Assembly: GCA_902761735.1 (NCBI GenBank)
Contig: CACWLL010000012.1
Location: 1-64,000 of the forward strand
Length of the DNA: 64,000 nt
Source: an uncultured bacterium
GTDB taxonomy: Bacteria > Cyanobacteriota > Vampirovibrionia > Gastranaerophilales > Gastranaerophilaceae
Reading direction: 5' to 3'
Shown here: piece by piece, positions 1 through 11,197 of the stretch
How the letters are laid out: each line of letters begins with the position of its first letter
Position numbering within the stretch: the stretch's first letter is position 1
Made by a program: the position numbers and the translations under genes
The notes under the pieces: generated by a model
What the model was told of the DNA's origin: nothing
The model's input: only the letters and a program-made list of their open reading frames with translations
Database searches by the model: none

Positions 1-1
1 A

Positions 2-3000
2 GCGGCATTATTAACAACGAGATTGGCGATGGCCGGTTCAACGATACCGGGAGCAGAGGGCAAACCTGCGCCAAAATCTGAGGCAAAAGTTGAAGATAAC
101 GCTACTTTAGGAATTGGTGCAAAGTCTGAAAATAGTCTTGAAAATATGTCATACGAAGAAATTTTGGCAGATTTAAATAAAAAATTACAAGTAAAATGTA
201 ATATTGCTGATTTAATGGGGCATTTTAACAAGATAAAAGAGAATGAACCAAAGAATTTCCGTAAATTACAAAACGGTACAGTAAATTTCTATGACAATGC
301 AACAAAGACAAATTATACATTGTCATATGACGAAAAAGGTAACATAATTAAATTTGTAATATCGGAAAGTTTTGATAAAAAAGATTACTATGTTTTTGAT
401 TCAAAAGGTAATGCAGTAAAGGTTGATTATGATGAGTATATTAAAGTTCAGGCTTTACAAAATTCAGAATTGTGTGACTTTATAATAACTCATCCCGAAT
501 TATTGCCTGCTGAAACCAGAGAATTATTATTGGAGAATAACCAATTCTATTATGCAAAAGAAGATGTTCAGGAGTTATCATCTCTAATAAAAACGCAAGA
601 AGATGCCGAAATTGTAAATAAATTACTTTCAACAAAAGGTAATGAGTCAAAATATGTTCGAGCAGTCGGTGATGCTTTAAATTTATCTGTACAAAAATTT
701 GGTGTTAGGGACATAATTAAAGTTTTAAAATCAGAAGAAGCAAAGAAGTTTGTTCTTGAGCAAATTAAAAATAACAAGTATGTAAAAAGAACTGAACTTG
801 AAAAATTATTAGCAAACGGAGAAAGCTTTAATTCTATTGTTTCACATGATATAAACAATGAGGTTGATTTATCATACAGAACGCAGGATATCACACTGGA
901 TGGTGTAAAAGATGTTATAACCTCGTACGCAACAGATAAAGCAATACAAGAAACAATTAATTCCAAAATTCCTGATGGTGAAGCCGGTTGTATTAACGGT
1001 AAAATGTATTGTCGTGCCGACGGGAAACTTATATCAATTAACCTGACAAAAGAAATGTTTGACAAATTATTCCCGGTTGAGGAGAGATTTAATATTAGTC
1101 AAGGTACAATAGGTGATTGTTGGTTTGTTTCTGACATTGGCGGGTATATGTCTACTCCGAACGGAAGAGCAGCTATTTATAGTCTGTTCAGACAAGAAGG
1201 AAATGACATATATATAAAATTCCCGAATTACAATAATGTAGAAATTAAATTTGAAAATGGTGATTTGAATAAGTTATCTCCGATTAGTGTGTATAAACAG
1301 GATGGCAAGTGGAAACTCGGAACCGGAAGTGCTCATATTCAAGCATGTGATGGACTCCAAATGGTAGAACAGGCATACTCTTTTGTAAGAGATAACAATA
1401 AAGACATGGAATCTCCAACTGTCGCAAACAAAAAGTTTTTAATGAATAATCAAATGCATAAACTTGAAGGAAGTCATCATGGCGGAACCGGAGAAGTTGA
1501 AAATATGCTTGGCAATGCTGAAGCTATATCATACTATAGTAGTATAGGATTTGTTTTAAACGGTCCAAAAACCGCAGAAGAAGCTTTGAATGTAATGGCG
1601 GATGCTATGAGTAAAGATTCAAATGTATTTGGTTCGGTGTTATTTCATGATGATTTAAGAATAGACAACCGTAATGAACTAATTTCCGGACATCAATACA
1701 GAATTGCCGGATATAATAAAGAAACGCAGATGGTATTACTTGTAAATCCCCACGATTCAAAAATATATCAAGAAATACCTTTGGAATATTTTAAAAAAGC
1801 ACGCCCTAAATTTTCTGTATGGAAAATTACTACAAACGATGCCGCAGAGATTAAAACGGAAGAAACCTCAGAAAAAGTTTCAGACTCAGAAACTCTGAGA
1901 AATAACAAACCTGTTTTAGAAGAAGATAAAGAGCTTACAGAGATATTAAAGGCTCAGCAAAATATGTATAACGGTAAAACAGTTAATGAATCTTATAATA
2001 ATGATGATATTGCAAAAATAAAGGATGCGGCAGATACTCAAGACAAAGTTGAACTTGCAAAACATCTTGTTCAAATAAAATCTGTAAATATTACCGGAAA
2101 GAATAAGAATGAAAACGTTTTTAATGCATATAGCGCAAATGATATAGTAAAAATCTTGGGGTTAGCTACTTCTCCTGAAAGAATTGAAATTATAAAAATG
2201 TTGACTTCAATTGAAAAACAAAGCGATGAAGGTAGTAAATATTCAGGGATGTACAGTGACAGAATTGCAGATATTATGAATACCGCTAAAACTTCGGAAC
2301 AAATTGATTTATTAAAAAGTTTAATTCCTTTAATGGATGAACAAAGTGGAAGTAACCTGAACAGTTATAATATTGTTAATGTTTTAGAGGCTGCAAAAAC
2401 TCCTGAAATGGCTGCTATTATAAAAGAATTGTACAGAGTAAACGGAAACAAAATAGATGCTTATACAATTATAAGTTATGCTGAAAGGGGAGGTGTTTCA
2501 ACAGAAAATGCCGAAACAATCAGAACATTGATGGATAAGTATGAAATTGAACCGACTTTGATAAATACTTCTTTCGGAAAAGAGTTGGTTGCTATGGCAG
2601 ACAAATTGGTTGGTATTGAAGATGAAGCTTTGGTGAACCAAATTAATAATGCAATAAAAGGCAAAAATTATTTTGATGTGTTACATATTGCAGATTTTGC
2701 GTCATATCAACAGGGTGGATACGAAAATATGGAGCCTCAACTAAGAGAGGCTATGCAGCCGTCAGAATGGTATACCAAAAAGAATTTTGATGCACAATAT
2801 GCGGAAATACAAGCTATACAAGACCCTGTAGAGCGTCAAAAGCAATTAGAACAGTTTGATATGATGATTCAGGCTGAGTTAATAGGACGAGTTATTCACA
2901 GTAATACTACTCCTGAATTGTTTGATGCAATGTATGACAAGATGTTGTCAGGTTTATCCGATGAAACAAGAGCTCAAGTAGAAGAATTAAACAGAGTTAC

Positions 3001-6000
3001 AGGCAGAAAATACTTGCCTTTATTTGGACATAACGATATCGCAGACAGTAATCCGATAAAAGCTAAAGTTATATCAAACAGTGTCGGAAGAGCAAAAACC
3101 ATAGAATTATACGGAAGTTTGTCAGATGAGCAAAAAGCTTTTGTGGACAAACATACAGATATCTTTTTTGTTGCTCACGACGGATATTATATGGATTCAT
3201 GGATGAAGTACATTAAAGATATGACTTCAGCTGATTTTGAAGTTTTTGAAAAAAGAAATTTTGTTGATTTATTAAAAAATGAAAAATCAAATGGAAGGTC
3301 TCCTGACAGTACATATACTTTAATAAAAGTTAGTGATGAAAATTGGGAGAGAATTAAGAAATTTGGTTTGATTGATAATTTCTGGGGTTATCATAACAAT
3401 TCGGAAACTAATGTTGAACGTTATACAAGCGGAAAGACTATAAAATTTATAATTGAGAATTGCTCTGATGAGGAAATTCAAACTATAATTGACAGAGATA
3501 TCTTAAATATTTCTTCTGACGGCAGAAATTCTTTGCCGGATGAAATGATTGTATCTCTTGCAAAACTTTCTGATGAGCGGTGGAAATATTTGAATGACAC
3601 TTTGGGTATATTCAAAAACGGAATCTTAAATACGGGTGCCGGAAATATTGAAGATATATTAGAGGGTATTGCATATCACGAAAAAGCTATGGGTATTATT
3701 GAGGATCAACTCAACAATATAGATAGCAACAAAAAGAATATAGATAATCTGGTTGCTCATGGTGTTGAGTCTACTCAGGCTATGATTCAATCAGGTAAGT
3801 TGTTCTCAGAATTAACGCCGGAAGAGCGTGCGCAATACGAAGATTTTTCTTGGGATAAAGGTTTTGCTCAGGTTGACAAGATTAAGCAAACAGTGTTATC
3901 TGACCCTGATAAATATATAAACGGCGAATACGCAACCCCTGAAGAATTAAATAGGGCAATAGAAAATTTCTTCAAGATGAATGGTGTCAGATTGGCAAAA
4001 TTTTCTATGTATGCGGATAGAGAAGCAATTGATAATTTGATGCGCAGAAGATTTGCAGATGTGAGAGAATATCTTGAAATTACGGATGATTTTAATATTA
4101 AAGACTATGAACTTTTGCAATCAATGATTAATTCAACTAATATAAACGGTAAACCGTTTATGCCTACTCAAAAAGTTGAATTTATAGATTTAATACAAGG
4201 TTATAAACTCAATGGTTTAAGTCTTGATAAATTGAAACCTGATGAAAATAACAAGCTTGATGTCGCACAGCTTAATATTGATTTGTTCCACCAAATAATG
4301 AGAAATTCCGGCATGAGTGAAGAAGAAATTTCATCAATTCCTATTGATAAATTAACTTCCTGGGATACAAAATATACGCATCTTCTTGCAAAAGAAATAA
4401 ACGGTGAGTTTGACCAAGAAGGTGATGCAATGCATATTCCGACGAAATCCGGTGACAGAGCGTTTACGGATATTATCAGAGCCGCAAATTTACATGATTT
4501 TAAAGAATATATTCACGATGAAAATAATATCTATGGAAAAACAAATAAAATTACGCAAACGCAGTTTTCTGAGATGGATATGCGCTACGATAAATGGGTA
4601 AACCCGTCAAAAGAACATGAAGTTCAATTCAAATCTTATGATAAAAATACAGAGCAGATTTTACAGATTGCAAATCAGTTGACCGAAGATATTAATAAAA
4701 TGCTTGAGTTCAAAAAAGATGCTGAGGGCAATGAAATAGCTGATAAACCAACCCAAATGCTAAGAGGGTTCTTTAAAAAACAATTCCCTCAGTTTTTCAA
4801 AGGTGATGAGTTTGTTTTACCTGCCGAATATGCGACTAATAAAGCAAAGCTTGAAGAACTTATAAAAATTCTTTCGGATACATCTGACAAAGGTCAGCTT
4901 GCACAAATCTGGAACAGAGCCGCTAAAAATGCAAATTCTGATAATCCGACTATTGCTGATAGAGCCGGAAGGACAAATCTTGCATTCTCTCATATTCAGC
5001 AGAGAGTACAAGATATCGCAAAAGCGGAGGATGCCAAGGCTACAAAAACTCTTGATTTAACAATAAAAATGTGGGACAGAAACCCTCAAGAGGATATGTT
5101 CCAAGGAAATTACTCAACCTGCTGTATCGGAATGGGCGGAGGTAACGGTTTTTCAATGCCTCATTACCTGATGGATACAGCATATAATATGATTGAAATT
5201 CGTGACAATAATACCGGTAAAATTATCGGCAATGCTTTGTGTTACTTTGTAAAAGGTGCTGACGGCAAACCTGCGTTTATTATAGACAATGTAGAAATTG
5301 CAAACTCAATGAAGCCGTCCGATGAAGTCGGAATTCAACTCAGAAATGCAATAACCGAATACGCTAATAATGTGGTGCGAGAGGTTACGGGTAAAGAAGA
5401 TACCCCTATTTATATGGGTAAGAGTTATAATGATGTTCCGTGGAAAGATTTGCCGTCCCATTCTGAAACGGTAACTTTTGTTGGAGATATGGACGGAGAT
5501 ATGATATATATGGACTTGTTTGACGGTCCGACGGAAAAAGCGGAATTTACTTCAACCGTTGACTTGTTGACCCTTAAAGGTAGTGAACCGATGAAACCGA
5601 CTTCTCGCCCTAAAATTGAGGAAAAAGTAGAAACCCCTGAAACTGCGCAAACTCCTCGCCGTGGAATAGTGGCAAGTCCGAGAATGAGTGTAGAAACACC
5701 TAAAACTCAGGATGCATCTCAGTTTGTTAATAACCCTTCGCAGCCAAAATCCGAATGGCAGATATTTAAAGACGAAGAAAAGGCTATAAGAGATATTATA
5801 GTAAAGCATCTTGAAATGGATTCAAGTTTTAAGGTTTATGTGGAAACCAGAAGACAAGCTGAAAAAAAAGAAAGAGATATTCTTGCTAGTTATGTTCGGC
5901 GTGCAGGGATTACTGTTGAGGATTTTACTCCTGAGGAAATTAAACGATTACAAGATTTTGTTAAAAAATACGATGAGTATAATCCTGAACCGTCGGATGA

Positions 6001-9000
6001 TATCTTTGATTTACTCCGTGAATATTCTCAAGCAATTGACAGTTATGCCGGAGAGCATGACCAAATTATTAAGAATATGAGCAATCCGTTATTTGATATC
6101 AGGACAAAATTTGACCTGGATATAGATGATTATGACCATGATAAGCTTATGGAATCTTTAGAAAATGCATCAACCGAAAATGCTTTGTTTGCGGCAAAGG
6201 CTTTGGATAATAAATACTTAAATTACAAAGAAGAAGCATTAAAGCGATTAACCTTCGATTATTCTAAGTTGGAATTAGGACCAATAAAAGAATTTTTGGA
6301 AACCTGGGGTTTTGGTATGAACGAGCATTATGCGGAATTTGTATTCTCTACTCCTGAAGAATTTGAAATTAAAAAACAAAGACTTTTAGACCGTAAAGAT
6401 AATCTCCCGCAGGGTACCTATGATAAACATATAAGAACTTGGAAAATTATACTCAACATGTCAGATGCTGAGTATAAAGATTATGTTGCAAGTAAAGATA
6501 ATTTACCAAATACCTTTGATGCAGCCGACTTTTCAACATTAAGAAAACTAAAAAATTCTCCGAATAGCGATTTAGCAAATCAATTGTTGGAATTAAAAGG
6601 AACAACTAATCCTTGGTTGCCAGGTCAACCTGATAAGTCAAGGTTTACCGTTGCACAGGTTGCAAAACTTGTTGAATTATCTCATCAGGATAAAGATTTC
6701 TTGCTTGAATTGATTAATACAAATTCTGCTGCCCAAAAAGCTAAATATAATAGTGAAGTTCCTCGTTTTGATTTCTATGAAATTGAAGAATTAATGGAAA
6801 TGTCAAAAACAAATAAAGATTACATTCAAGATATTCTAAAGCTTGACCATGATTTTGGAGCAGATGATATTGAGGGTTTAATAAAAGTAAGACAAGCAGA
6901 TGGAATGTTTTATCGCAAGGTTATAGGGGCGCAGGACTTAGCAAGATTGCAAACAGGGGATGCTGCACATATAGGCTCTGCAATATTAAAAAATCGAAAG
7001 CTCACTGTTTTGTTATTTAATCAAGGTGCTATTTATGCATCAGATATTGAAAAAGCTGTAGACTTTTGTGAACTATATCCAAAACTGAAAAATCTTATCG
7101 AAAGACGAGTCAAAGATATGACGCTGAACTCATATGAGTTAACTCAGCTTGCAAATAAAGCAGATGAAATCTCTGATGATGCTGTAGAATTTCTTAAAAA
7201 TGTTTTAGAAATGAAAAATGAAAATAATGTATACAGATTTTTTGGCGGATTTGATGCTTTGGTAGATTGTTACAATGCCGATAAAAATATAACAAATGAG
7301 CTTCTGAATTGGAAAATTAAACAAAAAAGGAAAGACGGACATCACGGGTTGGTACAGACTTCTGATGCAGCGATTCCCGTTGAATTTTCTCCGTACGAGA
7401 TTAAACAGCTTATTCCAATATTTTATAAAGACAGACCTATGATAACTGAAATAATTAATACTTATGCACCTGAGCGTAGTGCAAATCAGTTTGCGGATAT
7501 ATATGAACTTTACAGAATAGATAGAGGTATAGCAGAAAGGCTTTTGAGCGAAAAAAATGCTGATGGGGAAACCGTAAGATTTTTTACTCATGAAGTTAAA
7601 TTTCTCATATTTGCAATGAGAGAAAATCCTGAACGAGTTCAAGAAATGATTGATGCAAAGATTCTTTATGAGGGTCAACTTATACCTGCATATCGTGCTG
7701 ACTTTATATCGGAATACTATAATAATTCAGAACCGCTTATCAGAGATTTAATGGGTTTAACTGCTACGGATAAGGATGGTAACAAATTAAAACTGTTATC
7801 TAATTTTGATATTCTACGATTAAAAGAACTTTATGAGCAATCACCTGAAATAGCTCAATTCATAGATGAGGTTAAAGTCAACCCTAATTATTATTCTTTG
7901 CTGAATGCTTTGGATAAGTTTAACGTTGAAACGTTCTCAAATCCGGAAATTTTAGGAATTTTGGATAAACAAGGTATTGAAAAATCGAATGGTATTAAGC
8001 TTATAAGAAAAGATAAAGCAGGGAATTTTGGTATAAAATTAAATACTGAAAGTGGTATCAAAACTATAAATTTGCGTACGGATGCAAACGGACATGTTGA
8101 GGTTACAGGCGTTGAAATTACAAGACAAAAAGTAAACAGTTCCGATACTAAACATATAAGACATGATTATCCTGACGGAAGTTATATTGTTGAAGAGATA
8201 GAATATATTGATGAGTATTTAAAAACGGCAAAACCTGATGACCCTAAACCTCTGGCAGTCAGTATGAAAAAGACTTGGTACAATTCTGACGGGGTACAGA
8301 CACGTTCTGAAGTTCTTACCCCTGTTGAAGGTAAATCCGGCGAATACACAATTAATGTTTATGAACGCGGATTAAATAAATCAATGCAAAAAACTACTGC
8401 CGGAACAATAAAATTCTATGGTAGCAGTAATCAGGGTACAAGAATTGAAAGATCTTTGGTTTCTCCAAACGGTACTGTTACAAAACAAACTCGTATAGAA
8501 GGTCCTAAAGGTCAAGGTTCAACGTATGAAATTACAAGTGCTGACGGAACTGTATTATATAATCAAACAAGACAGCACAGACAAGTTTCAGAAAATCATT
8601 GTCGCTCAATTATCGGTGAAAAAGATGCTAGCGGCAAAACTGTTGTAACAGATACTTTTGATATTGTATTTGAGGGTGACAAAACTACCGTTACAAGAAC
8701 CGATAAAAACGGTAATCAGCAGACAATAGAATTTGATTCAACCGTCCTTGACCCTCAGTTAAAAGAATTATTTAAGAAAATTCCGGGTGATTATTTCTTT
8801 CGTATGAAGCAAGCAGGGTTAACAAGATTTGAACTCGCAGACCATGGTTTAGAAGATAATGCTTGTTATGATGAAAATCGCAGAGTAATACAGATGTCAC
8901 AAGAATTGTGGGATGATCCGTTTGTAGCCATACACGAATTAAGTCATATGATTGATATTTCAGTATTGCCGGATATGTTTGGTCCATATCATAATAATCC

Positions 9001-11197
9001 TGAATATCAAGAAGTGTACAATAGAGAATTGGATGCATATAAAAAAGTCGCCGGTAATGCTGAAGAGAAAGATATCGTAGGTTATTTTAGTTCTACATAC
9101 CACGGTGATGGCGGTGGTGAAGCCGAGTCTTTAGCGGAGATTGCAGCTAACGAATCAGGCACCGGACACACTCAAGATATAAAACTTCTTGGTATGCGTA
9201 GTGTAGTTTTAGAACAAAATATGCCGGAAACAACTGCAGCATACTTGAATAAAATTAAATCTATCGGCTATGATATAAAACCTGTTGAAGTTAAGGAAAC
9301 TCCGAAGAATGAAAAACCTTATGAGGCACGTCGGATTTCAGGGGTAATCGAACATAGTGCAACTTCAGGTACTGAGGATGCTATCCAAGTTGCTCCGCAA
9401 GAATTAGCCGATAATTTGAATATTCTAAATACAATCAGCCGAAAAGAAATTCCGTACATATATCAGGATATGTGGCGCAGCTGTACGAACAGAACAAAAA
9501 ATATCTCTGAAAAATTAGCTGCAGGTGAAATTACAAAGGGTTTGATTGTAAAATGTGATGAACTAATAAAAGATTTAGAATTTATTAAAAAGAACGTATC
9601 GGCTCAATTAAAAGAAAGTATCGAAAATGTTATAAAGACATTAAATTCAGCAAAAGATTTAAAAATTAATACTGCTGCCGATGATAGTTCAGGTGTATCA
9701 TTGTATGACAAATATAAAGCTGAAATTGACGGCTTAAAATCATTTGACGAAGTAGAAACGTACAAAGAAAGAATTAAACGAGAAAATCTCCCTAAGGAGT
9801 TATATGGTATTTTGAATTTAAAAACATTAGAACTGCAATTGAGAGAACTCGTACCTGATGCGGAAGAATTTACAAAAATATTTGAATCCTGCAGAAAATC
9901 AAACGGTAATATAAATCAGGGTGAGCTTAAAGCTGCAATAAGAGATGCCGAACAACGCAGGCATAATCCTGAAATTCTGCAATTGGAAGCCGAATTAAAA
10001 GCTTTGGTTGATAACGATAAAGAATATCAGAAGATTTTATCATCTTTAGGAAACAGCAGAAATGTAGAACATCTTAAACGTGCAATTAATTTTGAAAAGG
10101 AGAAAAAAGTTATTGCAAAATTCACAACAACCAGAGAAATTGACGCATACAGACCTAAAGTAAGTAATATGAACATGAGTCAGGAAAATAAACAATTTAT
10201 ATATAATGAGCTTGCGGCTAAGAAAAAAATGATTATATTTAGTCAGAAAGTTCCGGATATAGATGTAAGAAACGAAATGCTTAATACTTGCAAAAATGCT
10301 GATGGCTCAATTGATTTTACAAAGCTTGAAGATGAGGTTTGTCTGTATCAGATGAGAAATTACATTGATGAAACATCTTCAAGACAAGATTGTCACCGAT
10401 TGCGCGAAATTGTACAGCGTACAAATATGTCTTCCGAATATAAATTAAAATTGCTTTCAGAAATTCGAGCAAAAGAATATGAATTACTTTCAAGTAATGA
10501 TGATGCGATAGGTATTGACGGAGCATCAGGTGAAGAAGTTTATAATTTTATGCGCGGGGATATGTATCCTACAATATTTGAGGATGTAAGATTTCAAAAT
10601 CTTGGCTTAAAGTTAACCGGTGACAGTAACTATATATATGACCAGATGGAGCATGTAAACAGTGATTATTCAAACTTATTCCCTAATATAATGGCTCTTG
10701 GAGAGACAAGTTTACGTGGAAGAAATATTGTAACATTACCAAGAGAAATTATGGATGAGGCAGAAGCTCTCGGCTTAAAATGTATTATTGATTTAAGAAC
10801 AGAGGCAAGCGGAGAATTTGAAAACAGTAATTTAGAATATTTCTACTTCCCTATTTCCTTTGATCCATCTTGTGATGCCATGGTAATTAAAAATTTGGGC
10901 GGCTTTTTTGACAAAATGGAAGCAGGTAACTTATATATCGGTTGTGCCAACGGTATTCATAGGACGGATTTAGCTATTGCTCTAAATTATGCTTTTAATA
11001 CCGAATGTAAAGAAGTTCCCGTACTTGCATCAATGTTGCGCAGAGATTTAGCCGGAACTTTACATAGAATTTATGTTAAGGTTATGAGTCTTACCCCTCA
11101 AGAACGCATTGAATATGGTTTGACAGATGAGGTGCTTAACAAACTGCCTAAATCAACGGAAGAATTGGATAAGAGAATAAAGGATATAGTTGATTAA
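2..11197 (+). CDS. Giant multidomain protein: calpain-like protease, HExxH metallopeptidase and CX5R phosphatase domains (5' end outside window)
   Basis: The frame is open to the left edge, so the true start is probably upstream; an internal TTG at 23 and ATG at 29 are unconvincing starts. Numbering from the codon at base 2, a calpain (C2) domain lies near residues 340-620: the SQGTIGDCWF motif places the nucleophile at Cys373, GHQYRIAGY gives His564 and VNPHD gives Asn582. Long helical-repeat stretches follow. A domain I cannot name, rich in paired Cys and Gly (STCCIGMGGGNG), lies near 1690-1850. A beta-rich, RHS-like segment spans roughly 2660-2910. Then comes a zinc-peptidase motif HELSH (2978-2982) with GEAESLAE (3040-3046) as likely third ligand, an arrangement like anthrax-lethal-factor-type peptidases. 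The C-terminus has a Tyr/dual-specificity phosphatase loop, Cys3648-ANGIH-Arg3654. Enzymatic domains are seen; a role as secreted or surface effector is inference. Its stop overlaps that of the convergent paralogue. Confidence 0.85.
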   Translation, partial: AALLTTRLAMAGSTIPGAEGKPAPKSEAKVEDNATLGIGAKSENSLENMSYEEILADLNKKLQVKCNIADLMGHFNKIKENEPKNFRKLQNGTVNFYDNATKTNYTLSYDEKGNIIKFVISESFDKKDYYVFDSKGNAVKVDYDEYIKVQALQNSELCDFIITHPELLPAETRELLLENNQFYYAKEDVQELSSLIKTQEDAEIVNKLLSTKGNESKYVRAVGDALNLSVQKFGVRDIIKVLKSEEAKKFVLEQIKNNKYVKRTELEKLLANGESFNSIVSHDINNEVDLSYRTQDITLDGVKDVITSYATDKAIQETINSKIPDGEAGCINGKMYCRADGKLISINLTKEMFDKLFPVEERFNISQGTIGDCWFVSDIGGYMSTPNGRAAIYSLFRQEGNDIYIKFPNYNNVEIKFENGDLNKLSPISVYKQDGKWKLGTGSAHIQACDGLQMVEQAYSFVRDNNKDMESPTVANKKFLMNNQMHKLEGSHHGGTGEVENMLGNAEAISYYSSIGFVLNGPKTAEEALNVMADAMSKDSNVFGSVLFHDDLRIDNRNELISGHQYRIAGYNKETQMVLLVNPHDSKIYQEIPLEYFKKARPKFSVWKITTNDAAEIKTEETSEKVSDSETLRNNKPVLEEDKELTEILKAQQNMYNGKTVNESYNNDDIAKIKDAADTQDKVELAKHLVQIKSVNITGKNKNENVFNAYSANDIVKILGLATSPERIEIIKMLTSIEKQSDEGSKYSGMYSDRIADIMNTAKTSEQIDLLKSLIPLMDEQSGSNLNSYNIVNVLEAAKTPEMAAIIKELYRVNGNKIDAYTIISYAERGGVSTENAETIRTLMDKYEIEPTLINTSFGKELVAMADKLVGIEDEALVNQINNAIKGKNYFDVLHIADFASYQQGGYENMEPQLREAMQPSEWYTKKNFDAQYAEIQAIQDPVERQKQLEQFDMMIQAELIGRVIHSNTTPELFDAMYDKMLSGLSDETRAQVEELNRVTGRKYLPLFGHNDIADSNPIKAKVISNSVGRAKTIELYGSLSDEQKAFVDKHTDIFFVAHDGYYMDSWMKYIKDMTSADFEVFEKRNFVDLLKNEKSNGRSPDSTYTLIKVSDENWERIKKFGLIDNFWGYHNNSETNVERYTSGKTIKFIIENCSDEEIQTIIDRDILNISSDGRNSLPDEMIVSLAKLSDERWKYLNDTLGIFKNGILNTGAGNIEDILEGIAYHEKAMGIIEDQLNNIDSNKKNIDNLVAHGVESTQAMIQSGKLFSELTPEERAQYEDFSWDKGFAQVDKIKQTVLSDPDKYINGEYATPEELNRAIENFFKMNGVRLAKFSMYADREAIDNLMRRRFADVREYLEITDDFNIKDYELLQSMINSTNINGKPFMPTQKVEFIDLIQGYKLNGLSLDKLKPDENNKLDVAQLNIDLFHQIMRNSGMSEEEISSIPIDKLTSWDTKYTHLLAKEINGEFDQEGDAMHIPTKSGDRAFTDIIRAANLHDFKEYIHDENNIYGKTNKITQTQFSEMDMRYDKWVNPSKEHEVQFKSYDKNTEQILQIANQLTEDINKMLEFKKDAEGNEIADKPTQMLRGFFKKQFPQFFKGDEFVLPAEYATNKAKLEELIKILSDTSDKGQLAQIWNRAAKNANSDNPTIADRAGRTNLAFSHIQQRVQDIAKAEDAKATKTLDLTIKMWDRNPQEDMFQGNYSTCCIGMGGGNGFSMPHYLMDTAYNMIEIRDNNTGKIIGNALCYFVKGADGKPAFIIDNVEIANSMKPSDEVGIQLRNAITEYANNVVREVTGKEDTPIYMGKSYNDVPWKDLPSHSETVTFVGDMDGDMIYMDLFDGPTEKAEFTSTVDLLTLKGSEPMKPTSRPKIEEKVETPETAQTPRRGIVASPRMSVETPKTQDASQFVNNPSQPKSEWQIFKDEEKAIRDIIVKHLEMDSSFKVYVETRRQAEKKERDILASYVRRAGITVEDFTPEEIKRLQDFVKKYDEYNPEPSDDIFDLLREYSQAIDSYAGEHDQIIKNMSNPLFDIRTKFDLDIDDYDHDKLMESLENASTENALFAAKALDNKYLNYKEEALKRLTFDYSKLELGPIKEFLETWGFGMNEHYAEFVFSTPEEFEIKKQRLLDRKDNLPQGTYDKHIRTWKIILNMSDAEYKDYVASKDNLPNTFDAADFSTLRKLKNSPNSDLANQLLELKGTTNPWLPGQPDKSRFTVAQVAKLVELSHQDKDFLLELINTNSAAQKAKYNSEVPRFDFYEIEELMEMSKTNKDYIQDILKLDHDFGADDIEGLIKVRQADGMFYRKVIGAQDLARLQTGDAAHIGSAILKNRKLTVLLFNQGAIYASDIEKAVDFCELYPKLKNLIERRVKDMTLNSYELTQLANKADEISDDAVEFLKNVLEMKNENNVYRFFGGFDALVDCYNADKNITNELLNWKIKQKRKDGHHGLVQTSDAAIPVEFSPYEIKQLIPIFYKDRPMITEIINTYAPERSANQFADIYELYRIDRGIAERLLSEKNADGETVRFFTHEVKFLIFAMRENPERVQEMIDAKILYEGQLIPAYRADFISEYYNNSEPLIRDLMGLTATDKDGNKLKLLSNFDILRLKELYEQSPEIAQFIDEVKVNPNYYSLLNALDKFNVETFSNPEILGILDKQGIEKSNGIKLIRKDKAGNFGIKLNTESGIKTINLRTDANGHVEVTGVEITRQKVNSSDTKHIRHDYPDGSYIVEEIEYIDEYLKTAKPDDPKPLAVSMKKTWYNSDGVQTRSEVLTPVEGKSGEYTINVYERGLNKSMQKTTAGTIKFYGSSNQGTRIERSLVSPNGTVTKQTRIEGPKGQGSTYEITSADGTVLYNQTRQHRQVSENHCRSIIGEKDASGKTVVTDTFDIVFEGDKTTVTRTDKNGNQQTIEFDSTVLDPQLKELFKKIPGDYFFRMKQAGLTRFELADHGLEDNACYDENRRVIQMSQELWDDPFVAIHELSHMIDISVLPDMFGPYHNNPEYQEVYNRELDAYKKVAGNAEEKDIVGYFSSTYHGDGGGEAESLAEIAANESGTGHTQDIKLLGMRSVVLEQNMPETTAAYLNKIKSIGYDIKPVEVKETPKNEKPYEARRISGVIEHSATSGTEDAIQVAPQELADNLNILNTISRKEIPYIYQDMWRSCTNRTKNISEKLAAGEITKGLIVKCDELIKDLEFIKKNVSAQLKESIENVIKTLNSAKDLKINTAADDSSGVSLYDKYKAEIDGLKSFDEVETYKERIKRENLPKELYGILNLKTLELQLRELVPDAEEFTKIFESCRKSNGNINQGELKAAIRDAEQRRHNPEILQLEAELKALVDNDKEYQKILSSLGNSRNVEHLKRAINFEKEKKVIAKFTTTREIDAYRPKVSNMNMSQENKQFIYNELAAKKKMIIFSQKVPDIDVRNEMLNTCKNADGSIDFTKLEDEVCLYQMRNYIDETSSRQDCHRLREIVQRTNMSSEYKLKLLSEIRAKEYELLSSNDDAIGIDGASGEEVYNFMRGDMYPTIFEDVRFQNLGLKLTGDSNYIYDQMEHVNSDYSNLFPNIMALGETSLRGRNIVTLPREIMDEAEALGLKCIIDLRTEASGEFENSNLEYFYFPISFDPSCDAMVIKNLGGFFDKMEAGNLYIGCANGIHRTDLAIALNYAFNTECKEVPVLASMLRRDLAGTLHRIYVKVMSLTPQERIEYGLTDEVLNKLPKSTEELDKRIKDIVD

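Noticed and set aside
568..1065. 165-codon minus-strand frame inside the giant gene
   Set aside because: Lies wholly in the calpain-containing frame, lacks an SD, and its sequence is low-complexity shadow coding.
7205..7678. 157-codon minus-strand frame inside the giant gene
   Set aside because: Cys/Phe/Tyr-rich shadow frame with no SD; the sense strand continues the helical repeats of the giant protein.
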